A stretch of DNA of 64,000 nt from Amycolatopsis benzoatilytica AK 16/65 (GTDB taxonomy: Bacteria > Actinomycetota > Actinomycetes > Mycobacteriales > Pseudonocardiaceae): NCBI RefSeq assembly GCF_000383915.1, contig NZ_KB912942.1, positions 6,441,176 through 6,505,175 on the forward strand. The letters are read 5' to 3'. Shown here in pieces: positions 45,850-53,775 of this stretch (the stretch's first letter is position 1; each line of letters opens with the position of its first letter). The notes under the pieces were generated by a model. The model had not been told where the DNA came from and made no database searches. It worked only from the letters and a program-made list of their open reading frames with translations. The position numbers were made by a program, and so were the translations under genes.

Positions 45850-46101
45850 CTAGGCCGAAGACGGAAAGGGAACGGGCGTTTCGCGTGCGGGCCGGCGCCC
45901 GCCCTCCCCCTCGGGTCGTCGACCCGCCCTCAGCCGCACCAGGCCGAACCCTTCCCGCGCTCGCATGGCCGCCTCGTCGTGTGGCTGTGACGCCCCCGCA
46001 GTCGCGGCCACCTGGTCGGTTGGCGGTTGCATTCGCGGTGCGTCCACGACCGCGTCGGGTGCCGTTTCGGGTTGGTCGCGGATGTCGCGGTCAGTCGTCA
46101 T
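45850..46101 (-). CDS. Small hydrophilic hypothetical protein (83 aa)
   Basis: ATG 46101 is preceded by GAAGGAG at about 11 bases, and third positions are G/C-rich, so the frame is probably real. The protein begins MTTDRDIRDQPETAP, is acidic in the first half and Arg/Gly-rich in the second, with no domain I recognise. It is divergent from the winged-helix regulator gene, and both promoters share an identical element, so they are probably controlled together. Confidence 0.55.
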   Translation of the reverse strand: MTTDRDIRDQPETAPDAVVDAPRMQPPTDQVAATAGASQPHDEAAMRAREGFGLVRLRAGRRPEGEGGRRPARETPVPFPSSA

Positions 46102-46152
46102 TGTCGATGCGCTCCTTCGGTTCCGGGTGTTGTCGGCCGGGTGACCGATGTG

Positions 46153-46183
46153 TATGGACGCTTCGCGAACGCGGCGTTGTCAA
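46153..46183 (-). promoter_or_regulatory. Promoter/operator element, leftward copy
   Basis: On the minus strand TTGACA (46178-46183), 12 bases, then CGAAGCGTCCATA (46165-46153). The same arrangement occurs in opposite orientation at 46284-46314. The 13-base block lies where spacer and -10 would be, so a bound protein would control both promoters. Confidence 0.65.
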
Positions 46184-46283
46184 CGGTCGCATGGGACACG
46201 AGAACGAAGTGGACCCGTGTGAAGCAGCGATTCCCAGGTTCGCGGCGTGTCCACATGAGACACATGTCTTATTGACGGATCGC

Positions 46284-46314
46284 TTGACACGGGCGCGGTG
46301 ACGAAGCGTCCATA
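46284..46314 (+). promoter_or_regulatory. Promoter/operator element, rightward copy
   Basis: TTGACA (46284-46289), 12 bases, CGAAGCGTCCATA (46302-46314), a mirror of the leftward copy. It lies 96 bases upstream of the winged-helix regulator gene. The word AGACACATG also occurs twice nearby (around 46257 and 46392). Confidence 0.65.
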
Positions 46315-46409
46315 GTCGTGTAGCCCGAACCCACCGGATGCGCACCGGCGGGCCACGCCCCGGCCGGGGCATGACCATCTCATTCCGCATCAGACACATG
46401 GAGTTAGTC

Positions 46410-47201
46410 ATGTCCCGCAAGCACCGCACCGACACCGCCACGTCCGCGACCGACGGCGACCGCCACCCGCACGCCGTGGCCGATGGCCTTGGCCAGCAGA
46501 ACACACCGTCTACAGAGGACAAGGTACGGTCGGCGCTGACCGGCAATCCTGGCTCCACGACCGCCGAACTGGCGATGGCGGGCGGAGTCGGCCGTTCGAC
46601 CGCGGCGAAGATCCTGGCCCGTTGGGGCCGCGACGGCACCGCGATCCGGACCGCAGGCGACGGTCCTAGCAACCCCGACACCTGGACGCTCGCACGGCCA
46701 GCCAGCGACGCCGTCGCCGCGCAGTCAGACACGACGGTGATGACCAGCATCGACGATGCGACCTGTCGCACCGACGCCGACGACACACCAGCCCTGTCGC
46801 GCAACGGCGACGACGACGGCGCCATGACTTCGACTGACACAGCATCGGCGGATTCGGAGGGTGACGAAACCGAGCACGAGCCGCCTGCGGGCGCCGCTCC
46901 GGCGGTCTCCGAATCCGCCGACAGGATCGCCAGGGACAAGGATCGGCTGCCCAAGGGCGGGCTGCGGGCCTTGGTGGAGGAGTACCTGACCGAGCACCCG
47001 GGCGAAAGCTTTGGCCCCGCCAAGATCGGCATGGAACTCGGCCGCTCCGGCGGAGCAGTCAACAACGCCTTGGAGAAGCTCGTCACCGACGGGTACGCGA
47101 TCAAGACCTGCGAGGCACCGAAACGGTTCGCCATCAATCCGGACAAGACCTGCGTCCCGGAAACGACCGCCGCCTCCGCGGACCCGGCTTCGGAAGCCTG
47201 A
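46410..47201 (+). CDS. Double winged-helix regulatory protein
   Basis: 263 residues from ATG 46410 with GGAG upstream. A first helix-turn-helix lies at about 30-75 (TTAELAMAGGVGRSTAAKIL). An acidic Thr/Ser/Asp-rich linker follows. A second winged helix is at about 190-245 (LRALVEEYLTEHPGESFGP, GRSGGAVNNALEKLVTDGYA). The second domain resembles the N-terminus of the AAA+ ATPase gene at 54.9 kb. No effector-binding domain. It could bind the paired element in its own upstream region and regulate itself and the divergent gene; this is inferred. Confidence 0.72.
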   Translation: MSRKHRTDTATSATDGDRHPHAVADGLGQQNTPSTEDKVRSALTGNPGSTTAELAMAGGVGRSTAAKILARWGRDGTAIRTAGDGPSNPDTWTLARPASDAVAAQSDTTVMTSIDDATCRTDADDTPALSRNGDDDGAMTSTDTASADSEGDETEHEPPAGAAPAVSESADRIARDKDRLPKGGLRALVEEYLTEHPGESFGPAKIGMELGRSGGAVNNALEKLVTDGYAIKTCEAPKRFAINPDKTCVPETTAASADPASEA

Positions 47202-47446
47202 CCCGAATAGCCGTGCGCGGGTCCGCCGCCATCCACGTCCGGTGGCGCGGGCCCGCCCGGGTGTTCGTGCCGACACCGCTCCGGCACAACCGACGGGAAC
47301 AGGACGACGACAGCCCACCCCGCCATTCACCACCTGGACCGTCTGAATCCGCCCCTCTGGCGTCGCGGCTGTCGGCTGCCTGTCGACGAGGTCGTGCAGC
47401 AGAGTGCGCGTTCGCGGCATCGGGAGCCGAGGATGGCGCCGGTTCG

Positions 47447-47860
47447 TCATCGGCCAAACATCGCCCACCCGGGACGGCGCGTCCGCAGGCCGAAATCGGC
47501 CGATGATGCGCGCGTGAAGGCGTTGTCCCGGACGGCGGCAGTGTCGGTGTCCCGGCGATGGCCGAGTCGGACCAAGTCGGGGTCGAGAATGCCGCGCTGT
47601 GCTCGAAAGTCTTGCGCTGGCGCGCACCAGCCGGGCTGGGTTGTCCACGGCGGCAGTCCGTTGCCGTCGCGGATGCCGTTCACGCCCCACGGGCGGCGCC
47701 GGTCGCCGATCGCGATTCCCTCGACCAGCGGATTTCCTGCCGTCTTGCTCCGCGGCCAAACGACGAATCGGGTGTGCGACAGAGTATGCCTCGGCGTTGG
47801 GCACCGAGGACACCGTGCAGCGCACGAATGATCCCGAGGCGGGTCGCCCAGGGGTTTTCT
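47447..47860 (-). CDS. Possible small hypothetical protein
   Basis: Minus-strand frame ending at 47447 with plausible coding character (HTRFVVWPRSKTAGNPLVEG, WGVNGIRDGNGLPPW, ILDPDLVRLGHRRDTDTAA) and the best G/C bias of the three frames where checked. A GAGGAG site lies near 47876, but no ATG or GTG follows it at good distance, so the start is uncertain. No family recognised. It is the last candidate of the long minus-strand gene train. Between it and the regulator stop at 47201 nothing else is supported. Confidence 0.35.
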   Translation of the reverse strand, partial: RKPLGDPPRDHSCAARCPRCPTPRHTLSHTRFVVWPRSKTAGNPLVEGIAIGDRRRPWGVNGIRDGNGLPPWTTQPGWCAPAQDFRAQRGILDPDLVRLGHRRDTDTAAVRDNAFTRASSADFGLRTRRPGWAMFGR

Positions 47861-47898
47861 CCTCGCTGCGGGGCCACCCGGGTCAGACCGCCCGGGTT

Positions 47899-48591
47899 TC
47901 AGGACTCGACGGTGATCGTGCCCGGCCCCTTGTCCCGGGCGACCCGCGCTGGGGCGGAGGGGTCGGTGACCACGCACAGGATCAGGCCGAAGCGGCGCTC
48001 GTGGCCGCGGTTCCAGTTGTGGTGATCGGCCAGCCGCCGGATGTCGTCGAGCAAGCGCTGGCCGTCGACGTCCGGTACCCAGCGTTCGGCGGCCTCGCCC
48101 AGGCCGTGAAGGTTCAGCCGGATCTCCCGCGGCAGCGGACGCGCGACAGCGGAACACCGCACGGCCCGCCAGACCGGGTCGTGGTGGCCCCGCAGCAGGC
48201 CGGTGACCTCGGCGCTCAGCCAAACCGCGAGCTGTGGGAGCTCGAGGGCGGCGGTGTCGCCGTAGCGCTCCCCGAACACCGTGCCCGAGGCGTGCTCGCG
48301 CAGCGCCGCCTCCAGCACCGCGTCCGCGACCCGGCCCAGCACGCGTGCGGTGGTGGCCAGGATGCAGGCGGAGGTCGCGTCATACCAGTCGCGGGCGGGC
48401 AGCTCGGCCAGCCCGCTCCACCGGTGGCTGGCGGTGAGGCACTCGGTGACCGCGCGGGAGCGGGCCGCCGAGTGCAGGTCACGGACGACCCGGACGCGCA
48501 ACGTGTCGGGGCCGTGATGGTGGATGCGTTCGAGCATATGGTGCTCGCCGTTCGTGGCGACCCGCTCGTTGACCAACCGGGGCGCGGTCAC
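47899..48591 (-). CDS. Hypothetical protein (230 aa)
   Basis: GTG 48591 with GAAGGAG upstream, overlapping the stop of the preceding gene by 4 bases. Mostly helical and soluble: ARSRAVTECLTASHRWSGL, DATSACILATTARVLGRVAD, LADHHNWNRGHERRFGLIL. No membrane segment or catalytic motif I recognise. Operon position links it to the surrounding small unknown proteins of the island. Confidence 0.65.
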   Translation of the reverse strand: MTAPRLVNERVATNGEHHMLERIHHHGPDTLRVRVVRDLHSAARSRAVTECLTASHRWSGLAELPARDWYDATSACILATTARVLGRVADAVLEAALREHASGTVFGERYGDTAALELPQLAVWLSAEVTGLLRGHHDPVWRAVRCSAVARPLPREIRLNLHGLGEAAERWVPDVDGQRLLDDIRRLADHHNWNRGHERRFGLILCVVTDPSAPARVARDKGPGTITVES

Positions 48592-49432
48592 GCTGGACTC
48601 CTTCCCCGCTGGGCTCGCTGCCCGGGCTGCGGCGTTGCCGCAGCCGGGTTCGCCTCGCCCTCGGATGTCTCCGATGCCGCGTGGAAAGTCCATTCGTGCC
48701 CGTCGATCCGATAGTTTCCGTCCGGGTCGGGATCGATGCGCCAGGGCCTGTAGCCGTCGAGGGACCGCAGGTGCTGGTGAACGTGGACCAGGGTGCCGCC
48801 GTCGAAGTACACCAGCGGGTGCTCGTCGGGGAACGTGTCGTGGTTCGTCGTGCACCACACCGCCGGGGCCTCGGCGACGTCCGGCCGGAACACCGGGACC
48901 CACGGCGCTGTGGGGCGGGTCTCGATCCGGGCGGGAAACCCGCTCGCGGGCAGGTTGGCGGGTCGCAGGTGACCATGGTTTCGCCGGGGCGCGCGAGGGG
49001 GCGCTCGGCGTCGCGCAGTATGTCGGGCTGGCGGCAGCGCCGGGCGGGGGTGCGGGTCGGGCCGGACAGGAACCAGCGGCCCAGTTCGCCCAACGGGTAG
49101 CGGCCGTCCTCGTCCAGGGCGATCTCGTGGCGCTGGTGTTCGGCGTCCCCGGTGAAGGCCACCAGGAGGTCGTCCTCGAAGCGGGCCAGCGGGTACCAGT
49201 CCGGGTCGACGGGGTAGACCACGTTGAGCCACTCGCACATCGCCTCGGCGACTTCGCGTCGGAGCCGGGGCCGCACCCACAGCCCGTGGTGGCGGCGGGG
49301 TTCGACGACAGCGGGGAAGCTGACCCGGTGCGGCTCGCCGCGGGCGGCGGGCACGAGTTCGATCCAATGCTCGCCGGCGGCGAGACCGGTGCCTGCTGCG
49401 GGGTCCGACGAAGCGGTGGCGAGAGTGTTCAT
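48588..49432 (-). pseudogene. Hypothetical gene with an apparent frameshift
   Basis: The start ATG 49432 has GAAGGAGAAG upstream. The first 150 residues (EHWIELVPAARGEPHRVSF, WLNVVYPVDPDWYPLARF, YPLGELGRWFLSGP) read in one frame. At about 48970, near CCGCCAACC, the good sequence moves to another frame (PASGFPARIETRPTAPWVP, LVYFDGGTLVHVHQHLRSLD, GYRPWRIDPDPDGNYRIDG) to the stop at 48588. One missing or extra base explains this, from mutation or sequencing error. Without it the product would be about 280 residues, unknown function. Confidence 0.6.
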
Positions 49433-49770
49433 GATGCTTCTCCTTCGGCGGTCCCGATTCCATTGCCGGGGCGGGTCCAGCGGTGCGCGACGGGATCCCA
49501 GGTGGCCGTGGTCAGGAGGCGGGTGAGGTCGGGCAGGCCGGGGCCGAACATCCAGCCGAACTCCAGGCACGCGTCCTCCCCGGGCCAGCGTCCGGTCCAG
49601 GTGTCCTGGGGGCAGCGGCACGACGCGGCGTGGCCGAGGCGCTGCCTTCCGGTGGCCAGGCAGCGGGCCACGTCGCAGCCTTCGACGTGGGCTTCGCCGA
49701 TCCCGACGCGGCAGTCGGGGCAGGCCGATTCCAGCGGTGTGGCGTCGGTGTCGGCGGGGCGGGCGGTCAT
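49429..49770 (-). CDS. Small Cys-rich hypothetical protein (113 aa)
   Basis: ATG 49770; its end overlaps the next gene start by 4 bases. Cys residues are paired as ACPDCRVG, GCDVARC and SCRCPQD, suggesting zinc binding. The C-terminal part (GEDACLEFGWMFGPGLPDLT, WDPVAHRWTRPG) is probably a small fold. Function unknown. Confidence 0.65.
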   Translation of the reverse strand: MTARPADTDATPLESACPDCRVGIGEAHVEGCDVARCLATGRQRLGHAASCRCPQDTWTGRWPGEDACLEFGWMFGPGLPDLTRLLTTATWDPVAHRWTRPGNGIGTAEGEAS

Positions 49771-50132
49771 GCCGACCTCCCGGTCGTGTCGTGGCGGTCT
49801 CTGAGGAACTCGGTCCATTCCCGGGTCTCGCAGCTGACGTAGGTGTTGTTCAGCCGCACGTCGTCTGCGAGGAGTCGGCGGTGTGCGAGCACCAGTCCGG
49901 CTCCGGCGGCGATGGTCTCGGCGAGGCGCAGGTGCAGGTGCATGCGTGCCCAGTCGAGACAGCGCCGGTACTCGGCCTGGTCGACGCCGCGGCTGCCGAG
50001 CGTCGGGCAGATCGCGCGAGCGCGGGCGAACAGGGCCTCGGCGGCGGCGCAGTGCTCGGCGGCGCTGCGCGGTTCCGCTGTCCCCGCCTGGTCTGGGGCG
50101 GGCGGCTCGGCGGGTTCGGTGTCCGGCGGCAT
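49767..50132 (-). CDS. Small hypothetical protein (121 aa)
   Basis: ATG 50132 with AGGAGAGGAC upstream; it overlaps the following gene by ATGA. Pro/Glu-rich N-terminus, then a helical body (AAEHCAAAEALFARARAICP, YRRCLDWARMHLHLRLAETI). No motif recognised. Part of the island operon. Confidence 0.65.
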   Translation of the reverse strand: MPPDTEPAEPPAPDQAGTAEPRSAAEHCAAAEALFARARAICPTLGSRGVDQAEYRRCLDWARMHLHLRLAETIAAGAGLVLAHRRLLADDVRLNNTYVSCETREWTEFLRDRHDTTGRSA

Positions 50133-50169
50133 GGTGTCCTCTCCTGTGGTTGCGGGCTGGGGTTCGGGG

Positions 50170-50985
50170 TCAGCGGGCGGTGAGCACCGCGCGGACGCGG
50201 CGGTCGGCAAGAACCGGGTGCGCGGCGTGGCGGTCGTCGGCGGCGATCTGCACGCGCACGCCGAAGCGGGGCGGACCTCCGGACGGGTCGGACCATCCGT
50301 AGAGGGCGGGCAGCATCGCGAGCGCCTGCGCGGCGGCCTCGGCGGCGGGATCGCCGTCGCGGTAGCCGAACACCTCGAACTCCAGCTCCACCGCCGACTC
50401 GTCGACGGCGACCGCGTAGCGCAGGTGCGGCGACAGCCAGGCCCGGACCTGGTCGAGGGCGTCGGGGGAGCCTGGTCCGGGCGGCCCGGTGAGGTCGGCC
50501 AGGATCCGCAGTCCGAGCTGGTGCAGGTCGTGGCGGTGCGTCGCGCCGAGCAGCGGGCCGTAGCGGCGGGCGGTGGTGTCGGCGGCGTCGATCCCGGTGT
50601 AGCCGCAGGTGTCGCGCCCGTGCGGGAACGTCAGCGGGTCCTCGTCCGGCCCGGGCGGGATGTACTCCCCCGCGCGCGTCGACCAGCGGTCGCCGCGCTG
50701 CGCGGTCCACACCGCGCCTGCGTCGAAGGCGTGGACGTAGTCGGTGCCGTGGCTGGTGGGCCAGGGCCACGGCCACTCGCGGCCCGCACAGGTGACCTCG
50801 CCGGCCTGGTCGATGTCGGTGGCGTGCAGGAAGAGGTCGACGAGGGCGGCGAACCCGCCCGCTGAGCGGGCGCGCTCGATCTCGCCGAGGCCGTCGCGAG
50901 CGCAGCCGCCGAGGTGGACCGACCCGAGCCATTCGGCGCCCGGGCCGCGCCCGAGGTAGAAGTCGTGCGTCGTCGAGAAGCTCAT
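50170..50985 (-). CDS. DFYLGRG-family hypothetical protein, long paralogue
   Basis: 271 residues. The N-terminus HDFYLGRGPGAEWLGSVH closely matches the start of the next upstream gene, and both share a PWPWPTSHGTDYVHAFD / PWPWYSSHSSSWIIAFD block. This copy has an extra C-terminal domain (RYAVAVDESAVELEFEVFGY, PRFGVRVQIAADDRHAAHP). The ATG overlaps the stop of the upstream paralogue by 4 bases, indicating tandem duplication. Function unknown; probably cytoplasmic. Confidence 0.7.
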   Translation of the reverse strand: MSFSTTHDFYLGRGPGAEWLGSVHLGGCARDGLGEIERARSAGGFAALVDLFLHATDIDQAGEVTCAGREWPWPWPTSHGTDYVHAFDAGAVWTAQRGDRWSTRAGEYIPPGPDEDPLTFPHGRDTCGYTGIDAADTTARRYGPLLGATHRHDLHQLGLRILADLTGPPGPGSPDALDQVRAWLSPHLRYAVAVDESAVELEFEVFGYRDGDPAAEAAAQALAMLPALYGWSDPSGGPPRFGVRVQIAADDRHAAHPVLADRRVRAVLTAR

Positions 50986-51470
50986 CGGACGTCACCGCCG
51001 ACAGCGGGGGTGACGGTGGGCTTCTCGCGCATCAGCGGCATCGGCACCGACGGCGGGGCGGCCGGATCGCGCAGCCACGCGCGGATGTCGGGCGGGCCGA
51101 GCGGATCGTCGCCCTCGGGGAATCGCGGGTCGGCCGGATCGATACGGTGCCAGCGGACCCCGCCGCCCACGGTGACGAACACGGCCTGGGCTTCCGGATC
51201 GAAAGCGATGATCCAGCTGCTGCTGTGGCTGCTGTACCAGGGCCACGGCCAGCCCAGTTCCGGTCGGTACCCCTGGCCGAGGCGTTCGTCCTCCCACACG
51301 ACGAGGGCATCGGCGACCGCCGCGCGGACGGTGTCCTCGTCGGTCGCGGTCAACGCCAGCCGCAGGGGCGGGACGGCGAGAAAGTTGTCGGGGCAGCACT
51401 CCCCGCGCAGGGAGCCGATCCACTCGGCGTGCTCGCCGCGCCCGAGGTAGAAGTCGGTGTAGCTCGACAT
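50982..51470 (-). CDS. DFYLGRG-family hypothetical protein, short paralogue
   Basis: 162 residues from ATG 51470. TDFYLGRGEHAEWIGSLRG at the N-terminus, LGWPWPWYSSHSSSWIIAFD in the middle, and VRWHRIDPADPRFPEGDDP near the end. The last lines up with GEYIPPGPDEDPLTFPHGRD of the longer paralogue. No catalytic residues known to me. The pair is recognisable as a lineage-specific family in the island. Confidence 0.7.
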   Translation of the reverse strand: MSSYTDFYLGRGEHAEWIGSLRGECCPDNFLAVPPLRLALTATDEDTVRAAVADALVVWEDERLGQGYRPELGWPWPWYSSHSSSWIIAFDPEAQAVFVTVGGGVRWHRIDPADPRFPEGDDPLGPPDIRAWLRDPAAPPSVPMPLMREKPTVTPAVGGDVR

Positions 51471-51517
51471 GAGGTGGCACTCCTTTGCCGTGGTGGAACT
51501 CAGGGATCCCGGCTGGT

Positions 51518-51892
51518 TCACGCCGGGACGCAGGCGTAGGGATCGGGCGGCGGGCACAGCGGGCGTTCGGTCTGGTCAGCCGTGTTCTGATCGCGCTCGG
51601 CGGTGCGGCCGAGGATGCAGGCCAGCACGATCACCGGGGTCCACGGGCCCGGCACCACGGCGGCCAGCACGGCCCACAGAAGTCGCTCCTTCCTCGCGTG
51701 CAAGGGTTTCTCCCGACGGCGGGCCCGTCGACTCCCGTCGGCGACGGCCCGTCCGAGCAGACTCGCGGCGGTGTTCGCCAGGGGCGCTCCTTCGCATCCG
51801 CGTCGGCTGAGGTGGGCGGTTCGGTGGTGTCGTCGACCGTCGCGTGCGGGCAGCGCGGGTGAGGGAGGAGGAGAGGGCGGCGTGGTCGTCAT
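51518..51892 (-). CDS. Small membrane protein (124 aa)
   Basis: ATG 51892 with an AAAGAAG site. Pro/Arg-rich N-terminus, one hydrophobic segment near residue 75-95 (LLWAVLAAVVPGPWTPVIVL), and a Cys-containing tail. Probably a single-pass membrane protein. It lies between the VWA protein and the paralogue pair in the same direction. Function unknown. Confidence 0.5.
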   Translation of the reverse strand: MTTTPPSPPPSPALPARDGRRHHRTAHLSRRGCEGAPLANTAASLLGRAVADGSRRARRREKPLHARKERLLWAVLAAVVPGPWTPVIVLACILGRTAERDQNTADQTERPLCPPPDPYACVPA

Positions 51893-51976
51893 GGTTCGGC
51901 GCTTCTTTCCGTTGCGTTCGTCGGCCTGGTGTCGCCCGGGGCGCGGGGGTGCCCGCGCCCCGGGCGGCGGAACGGT

Positions 51977-53728
51977 TCAGCGGGTGGCGCGCAGGGCTGC
52001 GGTGGCGGCCTGACCGATTGCGCGGGCGGTGGCGGCGGGGTCGGTCAAGGTGTGCACGGTGGCGCCGTTCATCGGCGTGGTTCCCGACGTGTCGGGTGAC
52101 AGCCACAACACTGCGCAACCGCTGTCGCGCAACCGGTCGAGCAACTTCTGGCCTCGCTTCCGGTTCTCGGCTTCGAAGTCGCCGTCGGAGATGATCACCA
52201 GCAGCCGCGCGGCGGTCGGGCGGGACAGGTCGAGGGCGCCGTCGAGGGCGTTGATCGCGGTGTCGATGACGTGCCCGCCGATGCGGGTGCCGAATTCGGT
52301 CACCTTCGCGGGTGTCGTGCCCGGGCGGGTGACCGGGGTGACGATGCCCGCGCCGAAGAGCACGGTCGCGGTGGTGGCGGGCACGGCGGTGTGGCGGGCG
52401 GCGTGGGCGAGGATCCAGGCCGCCGACGCGGCGGGGGCGGTGAAGGCTCTCATGGAGTCGGTGACGTCGCAGACGATGCCGAGCCGCAGCGGCGGGGCGG
52501 GCACGGCGGAGCGGGTGGTGCGGGTGAACGGTTCGGCGGTGGGGATCGCGCCCGCCGCGCGTTGCGCGTCGGCGGTCATCGCGCCGCGCATCCGCAACCG
52601 TCCCGGCGGCACCGTGGAGCGGGTTTTGGCGGCCGTGCGGTCCCGGTGTCCGGCGGTGGTCAGCGCGCGGGCGAGGTGCCGCGCGGCGGTTTGTTCGGTC
52701 GTTCTCGGTGCACGGGCGCCCCGGACGTGGCGGGCGGCGGGGTCGTATCCGTTGCCAGCGCCGAAGACCGCGTTCGCGGCGGTCTGTGCCTGCTGGCGTG
52801 CCTGGTCGTCGGCGGCTCGTGCGGCCATGGCCTGCGTGGCGGGGTCGGTGGGAGCGGGCTCGGCGGCGACCGCACTGCCGATCGCGGCGACGGTGCGGGT
52901 GATCGCGTTCGCCAACGGCGAGGGTGTCCCGCTCCCGTTGACGGCGGCGGGAGCGGCGCTGGGGGCGGGAGGCGGCTCGTTCGGGTCTGCGCCGAGGGTT
53001 TCGCACCATCGGCGCCCGAGTTCGATCATGGCGTCGGCGTTGTCGTCGGCCGTGCGGTGCGCCGCGCGCCAGATCGTGCGGAGTTCGGCGAGGGTGTCGG
53101 TGCCGAGGACGTCGCGCACGACGCGCTCGACGCTCGCGACTTCGCGGCGGTTGAGGATGCCTCCGTCGACCCGCGCCAGCAGCAGCGCAGCGCTGCGGGC
53201 GGCGTCCCGGTGGGTCATTTTCGGTGCGGCGGCGGGGTCGTTCGCTTTGGTGTCGGCGAGGATGAGGTTGGTGACGCTGGCGCGCAGCCAGTACCGGTCG
53301 TCCGGGCGGCGGCGCACCTGCGCTGCTTCGGAGCGGCTTTCCTCCAGCAGGTCCGCCGCCTCGACGGCTCCCGGGGGCGCGTCGTCGGGAGCGCGCCACG
53401 CGGAATGGCAAGCATGGCCGCATTCGTGGGTCAGCAAGCCCCATGCGGTGCGGTAGCGGTTGCGGTCCCCTACCCGGTGCGGGGCGACGGTGGCGGGGTC
53501 GACTCCTTTGTCCATATAGGACCCGTCGATCTCGATGGTGGCGAAGTCGGGGAAGAAGCAAGCGGGGGCGCCGTGGCCCGCGCCGGGGGCGACGGTGACC
53601 ACCAGGTCGTCGCGGGCGGCGATCGCGGGGGCCTCCTCGCCGAAGGCGGCGGACAGGGTCAGCCACCCGGGAGCGGCGGGGAACATCGCGGTCGGGGCGG
53701 CGGCGGGTGCTGCTACGTGGGTGCTCAT
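51977..53728 (-). CDS. HExxH metallopeptidase-like / VWA-domain protein
   Basis: 583 residues. The N-terminal half has LTHECGHACHSAW (H101-E-C-G-H105), a zinc metallopeptidase motif, preceded by a predicted beta-rich segment. After an Ala-rich linker the C-terminal VWA domain shows the metal-binding site RLGIVCDVTDSMRAF (about 415) and LLVIISDGDFEAENR. The combination recalls DUF2201-type proteins, which pair with MoxR ATPases, and a MoxR gene lies just upstream. The ATPase probably remodels complexes held by this protein; the substrate is unknown. No signal peptide, so cytoplasmic. Confidence 0.78.
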   Translation of the reverse strand: MSTHVAAPAAAPTAMFPAAPGWLTLSAAFGEEAPAIAARDDLVVTVAPGAGHGAPACFFPDFATIEIDGSYMDKGVDPATVAPHRVGDRNRYRTAWGLLTHECGHACHSAWRAPDDAPPGAVEAADLLEESRSEAAQVRRRPDDRYWLRASVTNLILADTKANDPAAAPKMTHRDAARSAALLLARVDGGILNRREVASVERVVRDVLGTDTLAELRTIWRAAHRTADDNADAMIELGRRWCETLGADPNEPPPAPSAAPAAVNGSGTPSPLANAITRTVAAIGSAVAAEPAPTDPATQAMAARAADDQARQQAQTAANAVFGAGNGYDPAARHVRGARAPRTTEQTAARHLARALTTAGHRDRTAAKTRSTVPPGRLRMRGAMTADAQRAAGAIPTAEPFTRTTRSAVPAPPLRLGIVCDVTDSMRAFTAPAASAAWILAHAARHTAVPATTATVLFGAGIVTPVTRPGTTPAKVTEFGTRIGGHVIDTAINALDGALDLSRPTAARLLVIISDGDFEAENRKRGQKLLDRLRDSGCAVLWLSPDTSGTTPMNGATVHTLTDPAATARAIGQAATAALRATR

Positions 53729-53775
53729 GGCTGGCAGGTCCTTTCCGGACAGTCTCGGGGTGCGGTGGTCGCGGG

